Below, one piece after another: positions 1 through 7,397 of a DNA stretch of 39,074 bases. The translations under genes and the position numbers were made by a program. Numbering within the stretch: the stretch's first letter is position 1; the number at the start of each line of letters is the position of its first letter. Source of the DNA: Nocardia wallacei (GTDB lineage Bacteria > Actinomycetota > Actinomycetes > Mycobacteriales > Mycobacteriaceae); assembly GCF_029868745.1 (NCBI RefSeq), contig NZ_JARWOP010000306.1, forward strand, positions 1 through 39,074. Direction: 5' to 3'. The notes under the pieces are model-generated. The model was not told the DNA's origin, made no database searches, and saw only the letters and a program-made list of their open reading frames with translations.

Positions 1-35
1 TTGTTCCAGATTTCCTTGGGAACCGTGTAGTCCAT
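1..35 (-). CDS. possible 5' end of a minus-strand gene cut by the window edge
   Basis: Read on the minus strand, the first bases give an ATG at position 35 and an open frame beginning MDYTVPKEIWN that runs off the window. Eleven residues are too few to assign a family. Its upstream side is the G/C homopolymer tract, so no ribosome binding site can be judged. These bases are clearly less GC-rich than the rest of the window. It could equally be noise at a contig or scaffold joint. Confidence 0.2.
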   Translation of the reverse strand, partial: MDYTVPKEIWN

Positions 36-39
36 CGTC

Positions 40-70
40 GGGGGGGGGGGGCGCGCCCCCCCCCCCCCCC
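40..70. repeat. perfect G12-CGCG-C15 homopolymer palindrome
   Basis: Twelve G (40-51), then CGCG, then fifteen C (56-70) form a perfect self-complementary tract. It separates a less GC-rich 39-bp stretch from the broken 5' end of an anti-sigma factor gene. Nothing similar occurs elsewhere in the window. A real hairpin is possible, but a sequencing or scaffolding artefact, or a collapsed joint between two unrelated pieces, explains it better. Confidence 0.8.
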
Positions 71-76
71 GCCGCG

Positions 77-457
77 GTGGCCATCACGATCCCGGTGACG
101 GCCTCGCTGAACGAGCGCGCCGAGCCGGCGGTCACGGCCGAGGTGGTGGCCGAGCGCAGCATGGTCGCGGTGGTGCCGTCGCCGATCACGGCCAGTTTCC
201 GGTTGGTCGCGGTGCCGGATGGCACACGGGTCGAGATGTCGTGCAGTTACGCGCCGTCGGATACCCAGTACACCTGGCAGGGCTCGATGTGGGTGGTGCA
301 TGCCGACGGCACCCAGTCGATGATCGCGCAGTGGACCGCCCGGCCCGGCGAGACGGTGGCTCCGGACGGCACCACCGCGGCCCCGCCGGACCAGGTCCGC
401 TCGGTCGAGATACGTTCGGCCGCAACCAATCAGGTGATGCTCAGCGGTACCCTGTAG
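77..457 (+). CDS. anti-sigma factor-like protein, C-terminal part only (5' end lost)
   Basis: The product resembles the extracytoplasmic C-terminal part of actinobacterial membrane anti-sigma factors that begin with a zf-HC2 zinc finger. The tail contains the pattern VEMSCSY, a W-x-V-V-x-A-D-G-T segment, an A-R-P-G-E-T segment and a closing V-R-S-V-E-I-R strand, typical of that module. The zinc finger that would bind a sigma factor and the transmembrane helix are absent. The first residues (MAITIPVTASL) look like the end of that helix. The GTG at 77 is only the first possible start; the frame stays open to base 2 through the G/C tract, so the true start is missing. It converges on the DUF1772 gene, 12 bp away. 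The family call is from pattern memory and the partner sigma factor is unknown. Confidence 0.5.
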   Translation: MAITIPVTASLNERAEPAVTAEVVAERSMVAVVPSPITASFRLVAVPDGTRVEMSCSYAPSDTQYTWQGSMWVVHADGTQSMIAQWTARPGETVAPDGTTAAPPDQVRSVEIRSAATNQVMLSGTL

Positions 458-469
458 CGCCGTTGCCGA

Positions 470-946
470 TCACAGCAGGATCAGGCTCACGCACAGGGAC
501 GCGACCGCGAGCGCCTGCAGGCCGACCCGGATGCCGAGGATGCTGTCCCATTTCTCCTGCAGCGCACGGGCATCGGCGGGTATGACACCGGACTGCGCGG
601 CCGCCGTCTGGACCGTATTGATCGGCTTGGCGATCCGGACATAGCAGCCGAGCCACACCACCAGCGCGATCAACGCGACGCCCGCCGCGATCGCCGCCGG
701 GACCGCGCCCGCGAGCACGGCGGTCACGATCGTCAGCACCGTGGCGATCACTCCGCCCGCGCCCGCGAACGGCATCCGGCGGTCGCCGTAGTAGTGGCCC
801 CAGCCCGCGAACTTCGTCATCGTCGCGTCGTCGAGGTGCCGAAAGACCGACCGGGTGATGAGCGCCGCCGACGTGTCGGTGCCGTAGACGATGCCGTTGC
901 CGAGTACCGCGACTACGGCCAGGACCTGGGCTGTGGTGGTGAGCAT
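470..946 (-). CDS. DUF1772 (anthrone oxygenase-like) membrane protein
   Basis: This 158-residue protein has about four hydrophobic helices (roughly residues 5-25, 60-80, 83-105 and 140-158). It has the DUF1772 layout: an early segment with N-G-I-V-Y-G, a central H-Y-Y-G-D-R stretch and a W-D soon before the last helix. DUF1772 members are mostly uncharacterised; a few are called anthrone-oxygenase-like, and no reaction can be claimed here. The ATG at 946 is preceded by AGGAGAA. The gene follows the aminotransferase operon on the same strand but has its own promoter with two palindromic operators, so it is probably controlled separately. Confidence 0.7.
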   Translation of the reverse strand: MLTTTAQVLAVVAVLGNGIVYGTDTSAALITRSVFRHLDDATMTKFAGWGHYYGDRRMPFAGAGGVIATVLTIVTAVLAGAVPAAIAAGVALIALVVWLGCYVRIAKPINTVQTAAAQSGVIPADARALQEKWDSILGIRVGLQALAVASLCVSLILL

Positions 947-967
947 GTGCTTCTCCTACTCCAAAAT

Positions 968-980
968 CTAGCGGCGCTAG
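968..980. promoter_or_regulatory. operator-like palindrome CTAGCG-G-CGCTAG (downstream site)
   Basis: Two perfect 6-bp arms flank a single central G, between the predicted transcript start and the start codon of the DUF1772 gene. The same CTAGC/GCTAG arms recur at 1019-1031. Paired identical palindromes around a promoter usually mark a dimeric repressor such as a TetR or MarR protein, but none is encoded next to it. Confidence 0.5.
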
Positions 981-992
981 GTGATGGAGATG

Positions 993-1021
993 AGCGTAGC
1001 AATGCTTGGCTAGGTTGTCTA
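993..1021 (-). promoter_or_regulatory. predicted sigma-70 promoter of the DUF1772 gene
   Basis: On the minus strand a -35 box TAGACA (1016-1021) and a -10 box TACGCT (993-998) are separated by exactly 17 bp. This places the transcript start near 986, about 40 nt before the ATG. The -35 box overlaps one palindrome and the other lies just after the predicted start, a layout typical of repression. Confidence 0.4.
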
Positions 1022-1031
1022 GCGATGCTAG
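1019..1031. promoter_or_regulatory. operator-like palindrome CTAGC-GAT-GCTAG (upstream site)
   Basis: Two perfect 5-bp arms flank a 3-bp centre. It overlaps the predicted -35 box of the DUF1772 promoter and the TAG stop codon of the aminotransferase gene. It is the second copy of the motif at 968-980, with centres 51 bp apart, near five helical turns. Confidence 0.5.
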
Positions 1032-2188
1032 ATATCCTCGACGGCCCCGCCTTCGCCCGGATCGGACGGCACGGTCAGCGCGCACAGGCCGCTGTCCTCC
1101 CCGGTCATTCGACGCCGCTCGCCGTGCACCGGCGATTCGCCGAGCGCGCGGCGGACCGCGGCGTCCGCGGCCCGATCGCCGACCGCGATGCGAGCGCTGC
1201 CGTCCGGGAACGTCTTCGCCGCGATACCCGCGCGGGCCAGCTTGGCGGCGACATCGGCGCCCGGCAGATAGAGGAAGTTCGCGCGGCTGCGCGGCACTCG
1301 AATTCCGCTGCGCCGCAGTGTGGTCCGCAACAGCTCGCGTTCGGTGGTGATGCGCAGGACCCGCTCACCCAGCTCCATCCGCGCGGCATACGAGGCCGCC
1401 ACGGCCACCACCGCCGACTCGGGCACGCCGAACGGCAGCTGCAACCGGCGCACCCGGCGCACCAGATCCGGATGGCCGAACGCGTAGCCGATGCGCATCC
1501 CGGCCAGCCCGTACGCCTTCGAGAAGGTGCGCAGCACCAGCACATTCGGATAGCGCGCGATCAGTTCCGCGGCATCGAGAATGTCTGTGGCGCCCAGGAA
1601 TTCGACATAGGCCTCGTCCAGGATCACCGGCACGTCGCGCGGGATACCGAACAGGAAGGCCTTCAGCTCGCTGGCAGAGATCACCGTGCCGGTGGGATTG
1701 TGCGGGCGGCACACCGTGACCAGGCCGGTGCGGTCGCCAACCGCACGACCCAGCGCGACGAGATCCTGCCGACCGCGTGAATCCAGCGGTACCGCAACCG
1801 ATTTCAGCCCTGCCATGTCGGCCAGAATGGGATAGCCGTCGAAAGTCGGTGTCGCGAACACCATCTCGTCGCCACGGCGGGTGAGCGTCTGCATGATCTG
1901 CAGCGCCACCCCGGTCGCTCCCGAGCCGACCACCACCTGATCGGTCCGCACGCCGAGATGCTCGGCGATGAGCCGCGGCAACCGGTGCGGCAGGAACTCC
2001 GGATACCGGTTCGCCCGCGACAGCGTGCGCTGGACCGCGTCGAGCACCGAAGGCAGTGGCGGGAACGGGTTTTCGCTCAAGGACAGATCGAACCGCACCG
2101 ACCCCGGCTCGTGCCGCAGCGCCGCGCGCCACTCCGACAGCGCCGAAGGTTCCGCGCGCCGCAACGATATCGATCGACTGCCACTCAT
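1028..2188 (-). CDS. HisC-like PLP-dependent aminotransferase
   Basis: This 386-residue protein belongs to the fold-type I aminotransferases of the histidinol-phosphate/aromatic aminotransferase group. Visible landmarks are the N-P-T-G motif (N164), D191 in LDEAYVEF, the Schiff-base lysine K224 in TFSKAYGLAG and R232. The residues before N-P-T-G read C-R-P-H, unlike the S-P-N-N or N-P-N-N of standard HisC, so it looks like a diverged paralogue and not the histidine enzyme. The ATG overlaps the stop of the ketosynthase gene (ATGA), so it is the last gene of the four-gene operon. A plausible role is interconverting an amino acid and the 2-oxo acid used by the ThDP enzyme; this is inference. Confidence 0.75.
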   Translation of the reverse strand: MSGSRSISLRRAEPSALSEWRAALRHEPGSVRFDLSLSENPFPPLPSVLDAVQRTLSRANRYPEFLPHRLPRLIAEHLGVRTDQVVVGSGATGVALQIMQTLTRRGDEMVFATPTFDGYPILADMAGLKSVAVPLDSRGRQDLVALGRAVGDRTGLVTVCRPHNPTGTVISASELKAFLFGIPRDVPVILDEAYVEFLGATDILDAAELIARYPNVLVLRTFSKAYGLAGMRIGYAFGHPDLVRRVRRLQLPFGVPESAVVAVAASYAARMELGERVLRITTERELLRTTLRRSGIRVPRSRANFLYLPGADVAAKLARAGIAAKTFPDGSARIAVGDRAADAAVRRALGESPVHGERRRMTGEDSGLCALTVPSDPGEGGAVEDI

Positions 2189-3225
2189 CGGGCGGCTCCC
2201 CAGCGCACGGCCGCGGCGGCGGCGAAGTCGCCGGCGTGTGCGAAGGCCGACAACAGCACCACCGAGCCGTTGCGCAGCCGCCCCGCCCGGTTCTCGGCGT
2301 CCAGCGTGACGGGAATGCCCGCGCCGAACAGGTTTCCGCACCGGTCGAAGGTATCGGGGTGGCGCTCGGCGGGGAGCTCGAGCGCATCGTGCCAGTTGCG
2401 CAGGAACAGCCGGTTGGGCTGATTGGTGACGAAGGTGTCGATGTCGCGGCCCTTCACTCCGATCCGCTCGCACACCGCCAGTGCCACCTCGGGTACCAGC
2501 CGGTTGCCGCGCGCGAACACCTTGGTGATCCGGGATTCGCTGAAGCTGACGCAGCCCTGGCCCTCGCCCGGCTCCCAGTACTTGCGGTCGGAACCCGTGG
2601 AGAAGTCCATGTCGCCCGCGAATTCGGGGTAGGTGCGGGCTTCGATGTCCAGGATGGGCGCCGAGTCGTTCTTCAGCAACAGCCCCACACCGCAGCCGTC
2701 ACCGGGAACCGGCGCCTGGGCCAGCCCGCGAATCTCGGACTGGGTGAACACCGGCCCCGCGGTGTTCTGCACCGTCGCGATCAGCGCGCTACGGGCGTCC
2801 GTGGTCTGCAGGATCATCCGGGCCAGCGACATCATGTGGACGAATGCCGCGCAGCCGCCGTTGTGCACGTCGAACACCCAGCCGGGCCGCATGCCGAGCC
2901 GCCGCGCCACCTCCGGGCCCGCACCCAGCACCGGGTTGGTCGGCAGCTGGGTATGGGTGATCAGCACATCGATATTCGAGATCGTCTGTGCCCCATGACG
3001 TTCCGCCAGCGGGGCGACCGCCTGCTCCACCATGTCCACCGCGGTCTCGTCGCGTCCGGCGTGGTGGCGGGCCTTGGGCGCCCGGAACATCACGTTCTTC
3101 GCCATGCGCTCGGAGCGGGAGAACTGCGTGAAGTATTCGGTGCCGACCGGATCGCCGGGCAGGTAGGAGGCCACATCGACCAGGCTGACAGGGGGCAGGG
3201 CGGGTGCGGGTGCGGTGGATTCCAT
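2185..3225 (-). CDS. 3-oxoacyl-ACP synthase III (FabH)-like protein with altered active site
   Basis: This 346-residue thiolase-fold protein resembles KAS III. The nucleophile is C125 in HNGGCAAF and the late asparagine is N298 in CGNLFGAGIP. The normal catalytic histidine of the H-Q-A-N motif is replaced: the sequence reads T-N-Q-P-N, with N268 at the histidine position. Loss of this residue usually weakens decarboxylative condensation. KAS III relatives with altered triads often act as acyltransferases, so ester or amide formation is possible. It starts 9 nt after the SRPBCC gene and overlaps the aminotransferase start by 4 nt. It is unlikely to be the housekeeping fatty acid FabH; its substrate is unknown. 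Confidence 0.75.
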   Translation of the reverse strand: MESTAPAPALPPVSLVDVASYLPGDPVGTEYFTQFSRSERMAKNVMFRAPKARHHAGRDETAVDMVEQAVAPLAERHGAQTISNIDVLITHTQLPTNPVLGAGPEVARRLGMRPGWVFDVHNGGCAAFVHMMSLARMILQTTDARSALIATVQNTAGPVFTQSEIRGLAQAPVPGDGCGVGLLLKNDSAPILDIEARTYPEFAGDMDFSTGSDRKYWEPGEGQGCVSFSESRITKVFARGNRLVPEVALAVCERIGVKGRDIDTFVTNQPNRLFLRNWHDALELPAERHPDTFDRCGNLFGAGIPVTLDAENRAGRLRNGSVVLLSAFAHAGDFAAAAAVRWGAAR

Positions 3226-3234
3226 CGGCGTGCC

Positions 3235-3894
3235 TCACTTCATCCAGTCGGGTTTGATCGGCAGCTCGTGGGCGGCCCGGTACTCACAGATCGCCTTGAG
3301 GTTGTCGATTTCGAGCTGGTGGCCGGCGGCGAACATCTCCCAGAAGTCGCCGACCCAGACCGGGCGCTTCGGTGGCGCGGCCTCGGGGTAGGGGTTCTCG
3401 TCGTAGAACGGGTGGTGGCAATTCGTCCACAGCACTACCGAACCGGGCTTGTTGAACACCACCTGCGCGTCGACCACGCGCATCAGATAAATCATCCACA
3501 GGTGCTGCCCCTGGTCCCAGGCGCAGTGGTAGTCGACGGTCATGGCGTCGGGGTTGGCGACGGTGCGGGTGAAGATCTTGGTCTCCGGTCCCAGCCGGTC
3601 GTAGGCCAGCCACAGTCCCGGCTCGTCGGTCGCCACGAACCCGCGCAGGCTGTAGGTCCATTCCTCGAGGCTGCGGGTGTCGGCGAGGTATTCGTACACC
3701 GCGCGCGGCGGCGCGTCGATGTAGGCCTGCACCGGGCAGTAGTCGCCGAAGATCTGGTCGTGCGGATACACCGACCGCAGCATGTCCATGATGATCGGCG
3801 TGGTCGCCTCGCGATCGGAGTTCTCGATACGCAACACGCCCGGCAGTTCGTGCTCGGGGATGTCGGTGAGCGCGGGCAGGGGACTGGTGGTCAC
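3235..3894 (-). CDS. SRPBCC (START/polyketide-cyclase-like) family protein
   Basis: This 219-residue protein has an SRPBCC helix-grip core from about residue 55, opening with the characteristic stretch APPRAVYEYLADTRSLEEW. About 50 residues precede it and a tail rich in aromatic residues follows. Members bind hydrophobic ligands in a deep pocket; some are cyclases or aromatases, others carriers. The GTG start overlaps the stop of the ThDP enzyme gene (GTGA), which strongly fixes the start and indicates translational coupling. Its place between a ThDP enzyme and a KAS III-like protein suggests it handles or cyclises their product, but no catalytic residues can be named. Confidence 0.7.
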   Translation of the reverse strand: MTTSPLPALTDIPEHELPGVLRIENSDREATTPIIMDMLRSVYPHDQIFGDYCPVQAYIDAPPRAVYEYLADTRSLEEWTYSLRGFVATDEPGLWLAYDRLGPETKIFTRTVANPDAMTVDYHCAWDQGQHLWMIYLMRVVDAQVVFNKPGSVVLWTNCHHPFYDENPYPEAAPPKRPVWVGDFWEMFAAGHQLEIDNLKAICEYRAAHELPIKPDWMK

Positions 3895-5579
3895 GGGTTC
3901 CTCCTCGGAGTCGACAGAAACGGGGTGAACGGCGGGATCTCGTCCGGATCGCAGTCGATCGAGACGAACGACGGCCCGGGGGTTTCGAAGCAGTCGCCCA
4001 GGACGGCGGCCAGTTCGGCCGGGTCGGCGGGCGAGTAGGAGGGCAACCGCGGGAACATCGCGGCCAGGCCCGCGCCGAGATGTGCGGGGTGAAAGCGGTT
4101 GAAGCTGTAGCGGTCTCCGTAGTACAGCTGTTCGCGAGTTATGCACATGGCATGTGCGTTGTTGTTGAGAACTATGAAGGTCACCGGCAGCTCGTGCTCG
4201 ATCGCGGTGTGAATTTCCATGCCGTGCATGAAGAAGGCACCGTCTCCGGCGATCACCACGGTACGGCGCACCCCACCGTCGGGGCGACGCCGCCGCGCGC
4301 AAGCCGAGCCGATGCCGGCCCCGAAGGCGTACCCCATCCCGCCCATCCCGAGCGCGACGACGAACCGGCCGTCGCGGGGCAGGCGCAGATGGTGCACCAC
4401 CGACGCGCCCGTGTTTCCGGCATCGGCGAACACGTCGGTCCCGTATTCCAGTGCGGTATTGAGGGTTTCGACAATCTCGCGATAGCGCAGGCCGGGACCG
4501 GTGGCGAGCGGCACGTCCAGCGCGGTGAGAAGGCTCGGCGACGACGGAGCCGGGACGGGCGAGGGAGCCGGGGCGTCGGCCGGCGCACCCGCGAGTTCGG
4601 CGAGGGCGGCCCTCAGGTCGGTGGCGGTGGCGTGCAGCGCGTTCGGGTACGGCGGCTCGACGCCCACGCTCGCGACCACCGTCCCCGCGAGCACGTCGTC
4701 CAGCCCCGCTCGCGCGGTAACCGGCATCCGGGTGCCGACCAGCAGGCACAGTGCCGAGCGGCGCACGGCGTCGACCAGTTCGGGGTGGCCCATGCTGCCG
4801 GATACCCCGCAGAAACCCGGCTCGCTCTGGTCGTAGACGTCCTTGGCGTCCGGGGCCACTCCCACCGCGGCGTCGAGAACCGTTGCCAGCCGGTGTAATT
4901 CGTCCCTGGCGTCGTCGCGGGCGACCTGGTCTCCGGCGATGATCGTGATCTTGCCGGTCGCCCGCGCCGATTCCAGCGCCGTCCGCACCCGGTCGAGACC
5001 CGCCTCGTCGCGTGCCTGCGCGGGCAGCGGCGGGCGGAACGGCGGGATGTCGCCGACGTCTGCCTGCTGCAGATCCTTGGGGAGCAACAGCACCGCGGGA
5101 CCACCGCGCCGCGCGGCCGTCACGGCCCGGCTCAGATGCCAGGGCAGCGCCTCGACGGTGTCCACCCGTGCGCAGTAGTGCGATATCTGCTCGAAAAGCC
5201 TTGCCGCGTCGAATGTTCCGGCGAGCCCACTGGTGTCCTGGAAGGCGCCGTGACCCTCCAGCGCGGTCGGCGGCTGCCCGACGAAGGCCAGCACCGGCAC
5301 TCGCGAGGAGAACGATTCCGCCAGTCCCGCAACGAGATTCATCGCCCCGCCGCCGGAGGTGGCGCAGACGACGCCGAGCCCTCCGGTGCTGCGCGCGTAG
5401 CCGTCGGCCATGGTCGCGGCGGAGAACTCGTGCTTGGCCACCACGCCCGTGATGTCCTGCGGCGTATCGAAGATCGCGTCGTAGAGGTCTTCGATATTGG
5501 CGCCGTCCACGCCGAAGATGTGCCGAACTCCCAGCGCCCCTACGGCTTGCACCAGATAGTCCACCGTTCGTGACGGCAT
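3891..5579 (-). CDS. thiamine diphosphate-dependent enzyme (acetolactate synthase/decarboxylase-like)
   Basis: This 562-residue protein has the three-domain layout of the acetolactate synthase/pyruvate decarboxylase superfamily. The catalytic glutamate is E51 in AKHEFSAATMADGYAR. The ThDP/magnesium motif begins with GDG at about 445 and ends in NN at about 472. The middle domain holds an alanine/proline-rich linker (about residues 338-355). The ATG at 5579 is preceded by AAAGGAG. It leads an operon with SRPBCC, KAS III-like and aminotransferase genes and has no small regulatory ilvN-like partner. This argues against branched-chain amino acid synthesis and for decarboxylation or acyloin formation in secondary metabolism. 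The substrate is unknown. Confidence 0.75.
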   Translation of the reverse strand: MPSRTVDYLVQAVGALGVRHIFGVDGANIEDLYDAIFDTPQDITGVVAKHEFSAATMADGYARSTGGLGVVCATSGGGAMNLVAGLAESFSSRVPVLAFVGQPPTALEGHGAFQDTSGLAGTFDAARLFEQISHYCARVDTVEALPWHLSRAVTAARRGGPAVLLLPKDLQQADVGDIPPFRPPLPAQARDEAGLDRVRTALESARATGKITIIAGDQVARDDARDELHRLATVLDAAVGVAPDAKDVYDQSEPGFCGVSGSMGHPELVDAVRRSALCLLVGTRMPVTARAGLDDVLAGTVVASVGVEPPYPNALHATATDLRAALAELAGAPADAPAPSPVPAPSSPSLLTALDVPLATGPGLRYREIVETLNTALEYGTDVFADAGNTGASVVHHLRLPRDGRFVVALGMGGMGYAFGAGIGSACARRRRPDGGVRRTVVIAGDGAFFMHGMEIHTAIEHELPVTFIVLNNNAHAMCITREQLYYGDRYSFNRFHPAHLGAGLAAMFPRLPSYSPADPAELAAVLGDCFETPGPSFVSIDCDPDEIPPFTPFLSTPRRNP

Positions 5580-5753
5580 CGAGACTCCTTTCGGCCGAGG
5601 CACGCGAGCGCCCGATAATCAATGCGCTCTGCCCGAGATACGAGCGGCACCACCCGATGGTTCATGTCTTGCGCCGCGGATCGATCCCTGATCCCGAATC
5701 GGACGACCCCTATTGCGCAGCGGCCGGGTGGTCGTTTCCGGAGAAGCCCCGTC

Positions 5754-5782
5754 TTGTGTGTATGTATACGTCTACGTATAGT
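5754..5782 (+). promoter_or_regulatory. predicted leaderless promoter of the EXLDI gene
   Basis: A -35 box TTGTGT (5754-5759) and a -10 box TATAGT (5777-5782) are separated by 17 bp. Transcription would start about 6-7 bases after the -10 box, at or next to the ATG at 5789, so the transcript is probably leaderless. A palindrome occupies most of the spacer. Confidence 0.55.
5765..5780. promoter_or_regulatory. operator-like palindrome TATACGT-CT-ACGTATA
   Basis: Perfect 7-bp arms flank a 2-bp centre. The site fills the region between the -35 and -10 boxes of the EXLDI promoter and overlaps the -10 box. The neighbouring gene encodes a protein with a ribbon-helix-helix-like N-terminus, so autorepression is the simplest reading. 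It could also influence the divergent ThDP operon, whose start codon is about 190 bp away. Confidence 0.6.
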
Positions 5783-5788
5783 GGAGCC

Positions 5789-6310
5789 ATGCCCAACAAG
5801 ACGGTGTACGTATCCGATGATGATCTTCCCCTGTTCCAGCGCGCGCAGGAGCTGGTCGGCGGCAATCTGTCGGGCGCGATCGTGACGGCGCTGCGCCGGT
5901 TCATCGAACTGGAGGAGGGCCGGCAGGAGGGCTTCGAGGAGGTCGTCCTGCGGGTCGGGCACAACGGCGCCCGGCAGGTCCGGTTCTCCGGCGCGCTGCT
6001 GGGCGAGATGAGCGACCTGAACGACCAGCACCAGCAGCACATCCGCGTATACCGCAGCCGTAAGGGCAAATTCGTGCTGCACATGCGGACCTCGGCCTGG
6101 GAGGACTACCCCACCGAAACCAGCTCCAACTGGATCAAGGACCTGACCAACTGGCGCAAGATGCTCGGCGTCGGCGATCCGGAATGGGGTGAGTTCACCA
6201 TGGACGTCTACGACTCGGTGACCGATCTGAAGGGGAGGATCCCGAACAAGCTCTATCAGCGGGTGACCGACATCGTCGAACATCCGCAGATCGAGGATCT
6301 CGACATCTGA
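5789..6310 (+). CDS. EXLDI family protein (putative ribbon-helix-helix regulator)
   Basis: This 173-residue protein ends in the family's eponymous motif (EDLDI). Residues 1-45 have a short polar strand (K-T-V-Y-V) followed by two helices, as in ribbon-helix-helix DNA-binding proteins. The remainder is a conserved region of unknown function rich in charged and aromatic residues. EXLDI proteins are actinobacterial and not biochemically defined as far as I recall. Position suggests a local repressor: a perfect palindrome sits inside its own promoter, a DrrAB-type exporter follows on the same strand 130 bp downstream, and the ThDP operon diverges. The ATG at 5789 has only a weak GTGGAG two bases upstream, which fits leaderless translation. 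Confidence 0.75.
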   Translation: MPNKTVYVSDDDLPLFQRAQELVGGNLSGAIVTALRRFIELEEGRQEGFEEVVLRVGHNGARQVRFSGALLGEMSDLNDQHQQHIRVYRSRKGKFVLHMRTSAWEDYPTETSSNWIKDLTNWRKMLGVGDPEWGEFTMDVYDSVTDLKGRIPNKLYQRVTDIVEHPQIEDLDI

Positions 6311-6398
6311 CATAAGCCCCGCCGGTACGCGAACCGGCTCCCGCACAAGCGAATACGACCTCACACCTTGATCGCCGACATTGCGGTCACGGCGCGGT

Positions 6399-6414
6399 CG
6401 ATGCATGCATTGAT
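6399..6414. repeat. near-perfect palindrome around ATGCATGCAT upstream of the exporter
   Basis: The gap between the EXLDI gene and the exporter ATPase gene holds a 10-bp perfect palindrome (6401-6410) that extends to 16 bp with one mismatched pair. It is followed by an A/T-rich stretch that could serve as a -10 region. It may be an operator for the exporter, but a palindrome this simple could be chance. Confidence 0.3.
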
Positions 6415-6440
6415 AAATATCTGTTGATGAGAGGACAGTT

Positions 6441-7397
6441 ATGAAAAACGGATATCCCCCGCCGGCCATATCGGTCACCGGCCTGCGGAAATCCTTCGGG
6501 GATCAGGTCGTGCTCGACGGCATCGACCTCACCGTCGGCGAAGGCACGATCTTCTCGCTGCTCGGCCCCAACGGCGCGGGCAAGACGACCACCGTGCAGA
6601 TCCTGTCGACGCTGCTGCGCGCCGACGGCGGCGAGGTCCGGGTGGGCGGGCACGACGTCGCCGGTGATCCGGATTCGGTGCGCGCGGTCATCGGCGTGAC
6701 GGGCCAGTTCTCCGCCGTCGACGAACTACTCACCGGGCGGGAGAACCTGCTGCTGATGGGCGACCTGAACCATCTGCCGCGTAGCGAGAGCAAGCGCCGC
6801 GCCGACGACCTGCTGACGCGATTCGACCTGGTCGAAGCGGCCGACAAGGCGGCGAGCGCCTACTCCGGCGGCATGACCCGGCGGCTGGATCTGGCCATGA
6901 CGCTGGTCGGCGATCCGCAGGTGATCTTCCTCGACGAACCCACGACCGGGCTCGACCCGCGCAGCCGCCGCGCCATGTGGGAGATCATTCGCGAACTGGT
7001 CGCCGGCGGCGTCACCGTCTTCCTCACCACCCAATATCTGGAGGAGGCGGATCAGCTCGCGGATCGGATCGCGGTGCTCGATCACGGCCGCATCGTCGCG
7101 CAGGGCACTCCCGAACAGTTGAAGCGGCTGGTCCCCGGCGGGCACATCCGATTGACCTTCGCCGATCGCGCCACCCTGGACATCGCCACGCAGTTGCTCG
7201 GCGGCGTGCCACAACCCGAGGACCCGGCGCTCGCGATCCCGGGCGACGGCAGTGTGCGGACGCTGCGCGCGCTGCTGGACCGGCTCGACACCGCCGGGAT
7301 CGAGCCCGAGGGCCTGGCCGTGCACACCCCCGATCTCGACGACGTATTCCTCGCTCTCACCGGACAATCCGTTCCCGAAAAGGAAATCGCGCAATGA
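6441..7397 (+). CDS. DrrA-type ABC exporter ATPase
   Basis: This 318-residue ATPase has Walker A GPNGAGKTT (42-50), the signature YSGGMTRRL and Walker B VIFLDEPTTGLDPRSR. It also has the C-terminal extension (about residues 220-310) that marks DrrA/daunorubicin-resistance ATPases. Such proteins pair with a DrrB membrane subunit to export hydrophobic compounds. ATG follows GAGAGGA. The permease start overlaps its stop by 4 nt (ATGA). Proximity to the EXLDI gene and the divergent ThDP operon suggests export of that locus's product or self-protection; this is inference from position only. Confidence 0.85.
   Translation: MKNGYPPPAISVTGLRKSFGDQVVLDGIDLTVGEGTIFSLLGPNGAGKTTTVQILSTLLRADGGEVRVGGHDVAGDPDSVRAVIGVTGQFSAVDELLTGRENLLLMGDLNHLPRSESKRRADDLLTRFDLVEAADKAASAYSGGMTRRLDLAMTLVGDPQVIFLDEPTTGLDPRSRRAMWEIIRELVAGGVTVFLTTQYLEEADQLADRIAVLDHGRIVAQGTPEQLKRLVPGGHIRLTFADRATLDIATQLLGGVPQPEDPALAIPGDGSVRTLRALLDRLDTAGIEPEGLAVHTPDLDDVFLALTGQSVPEKEIAQ

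Noticed and set aside
2056..4038. A 660-codon plus-strand open frame opposite the ketosynthase and SRPBCC genes
   Set aside because: It is antisense to genes with clear family motifs and has no recognisable domain of its own.
3891..5579. ThDP enzyme considered as ilvB (acetolactate synthase large subunit)
   Set aside because: No ilvN or ilvC is adjacent, and the partners (SRPBCC, KAS III-like, aminotransferase) do not fit branched-chain amino acid synthesis; it is kept as superfamily only.
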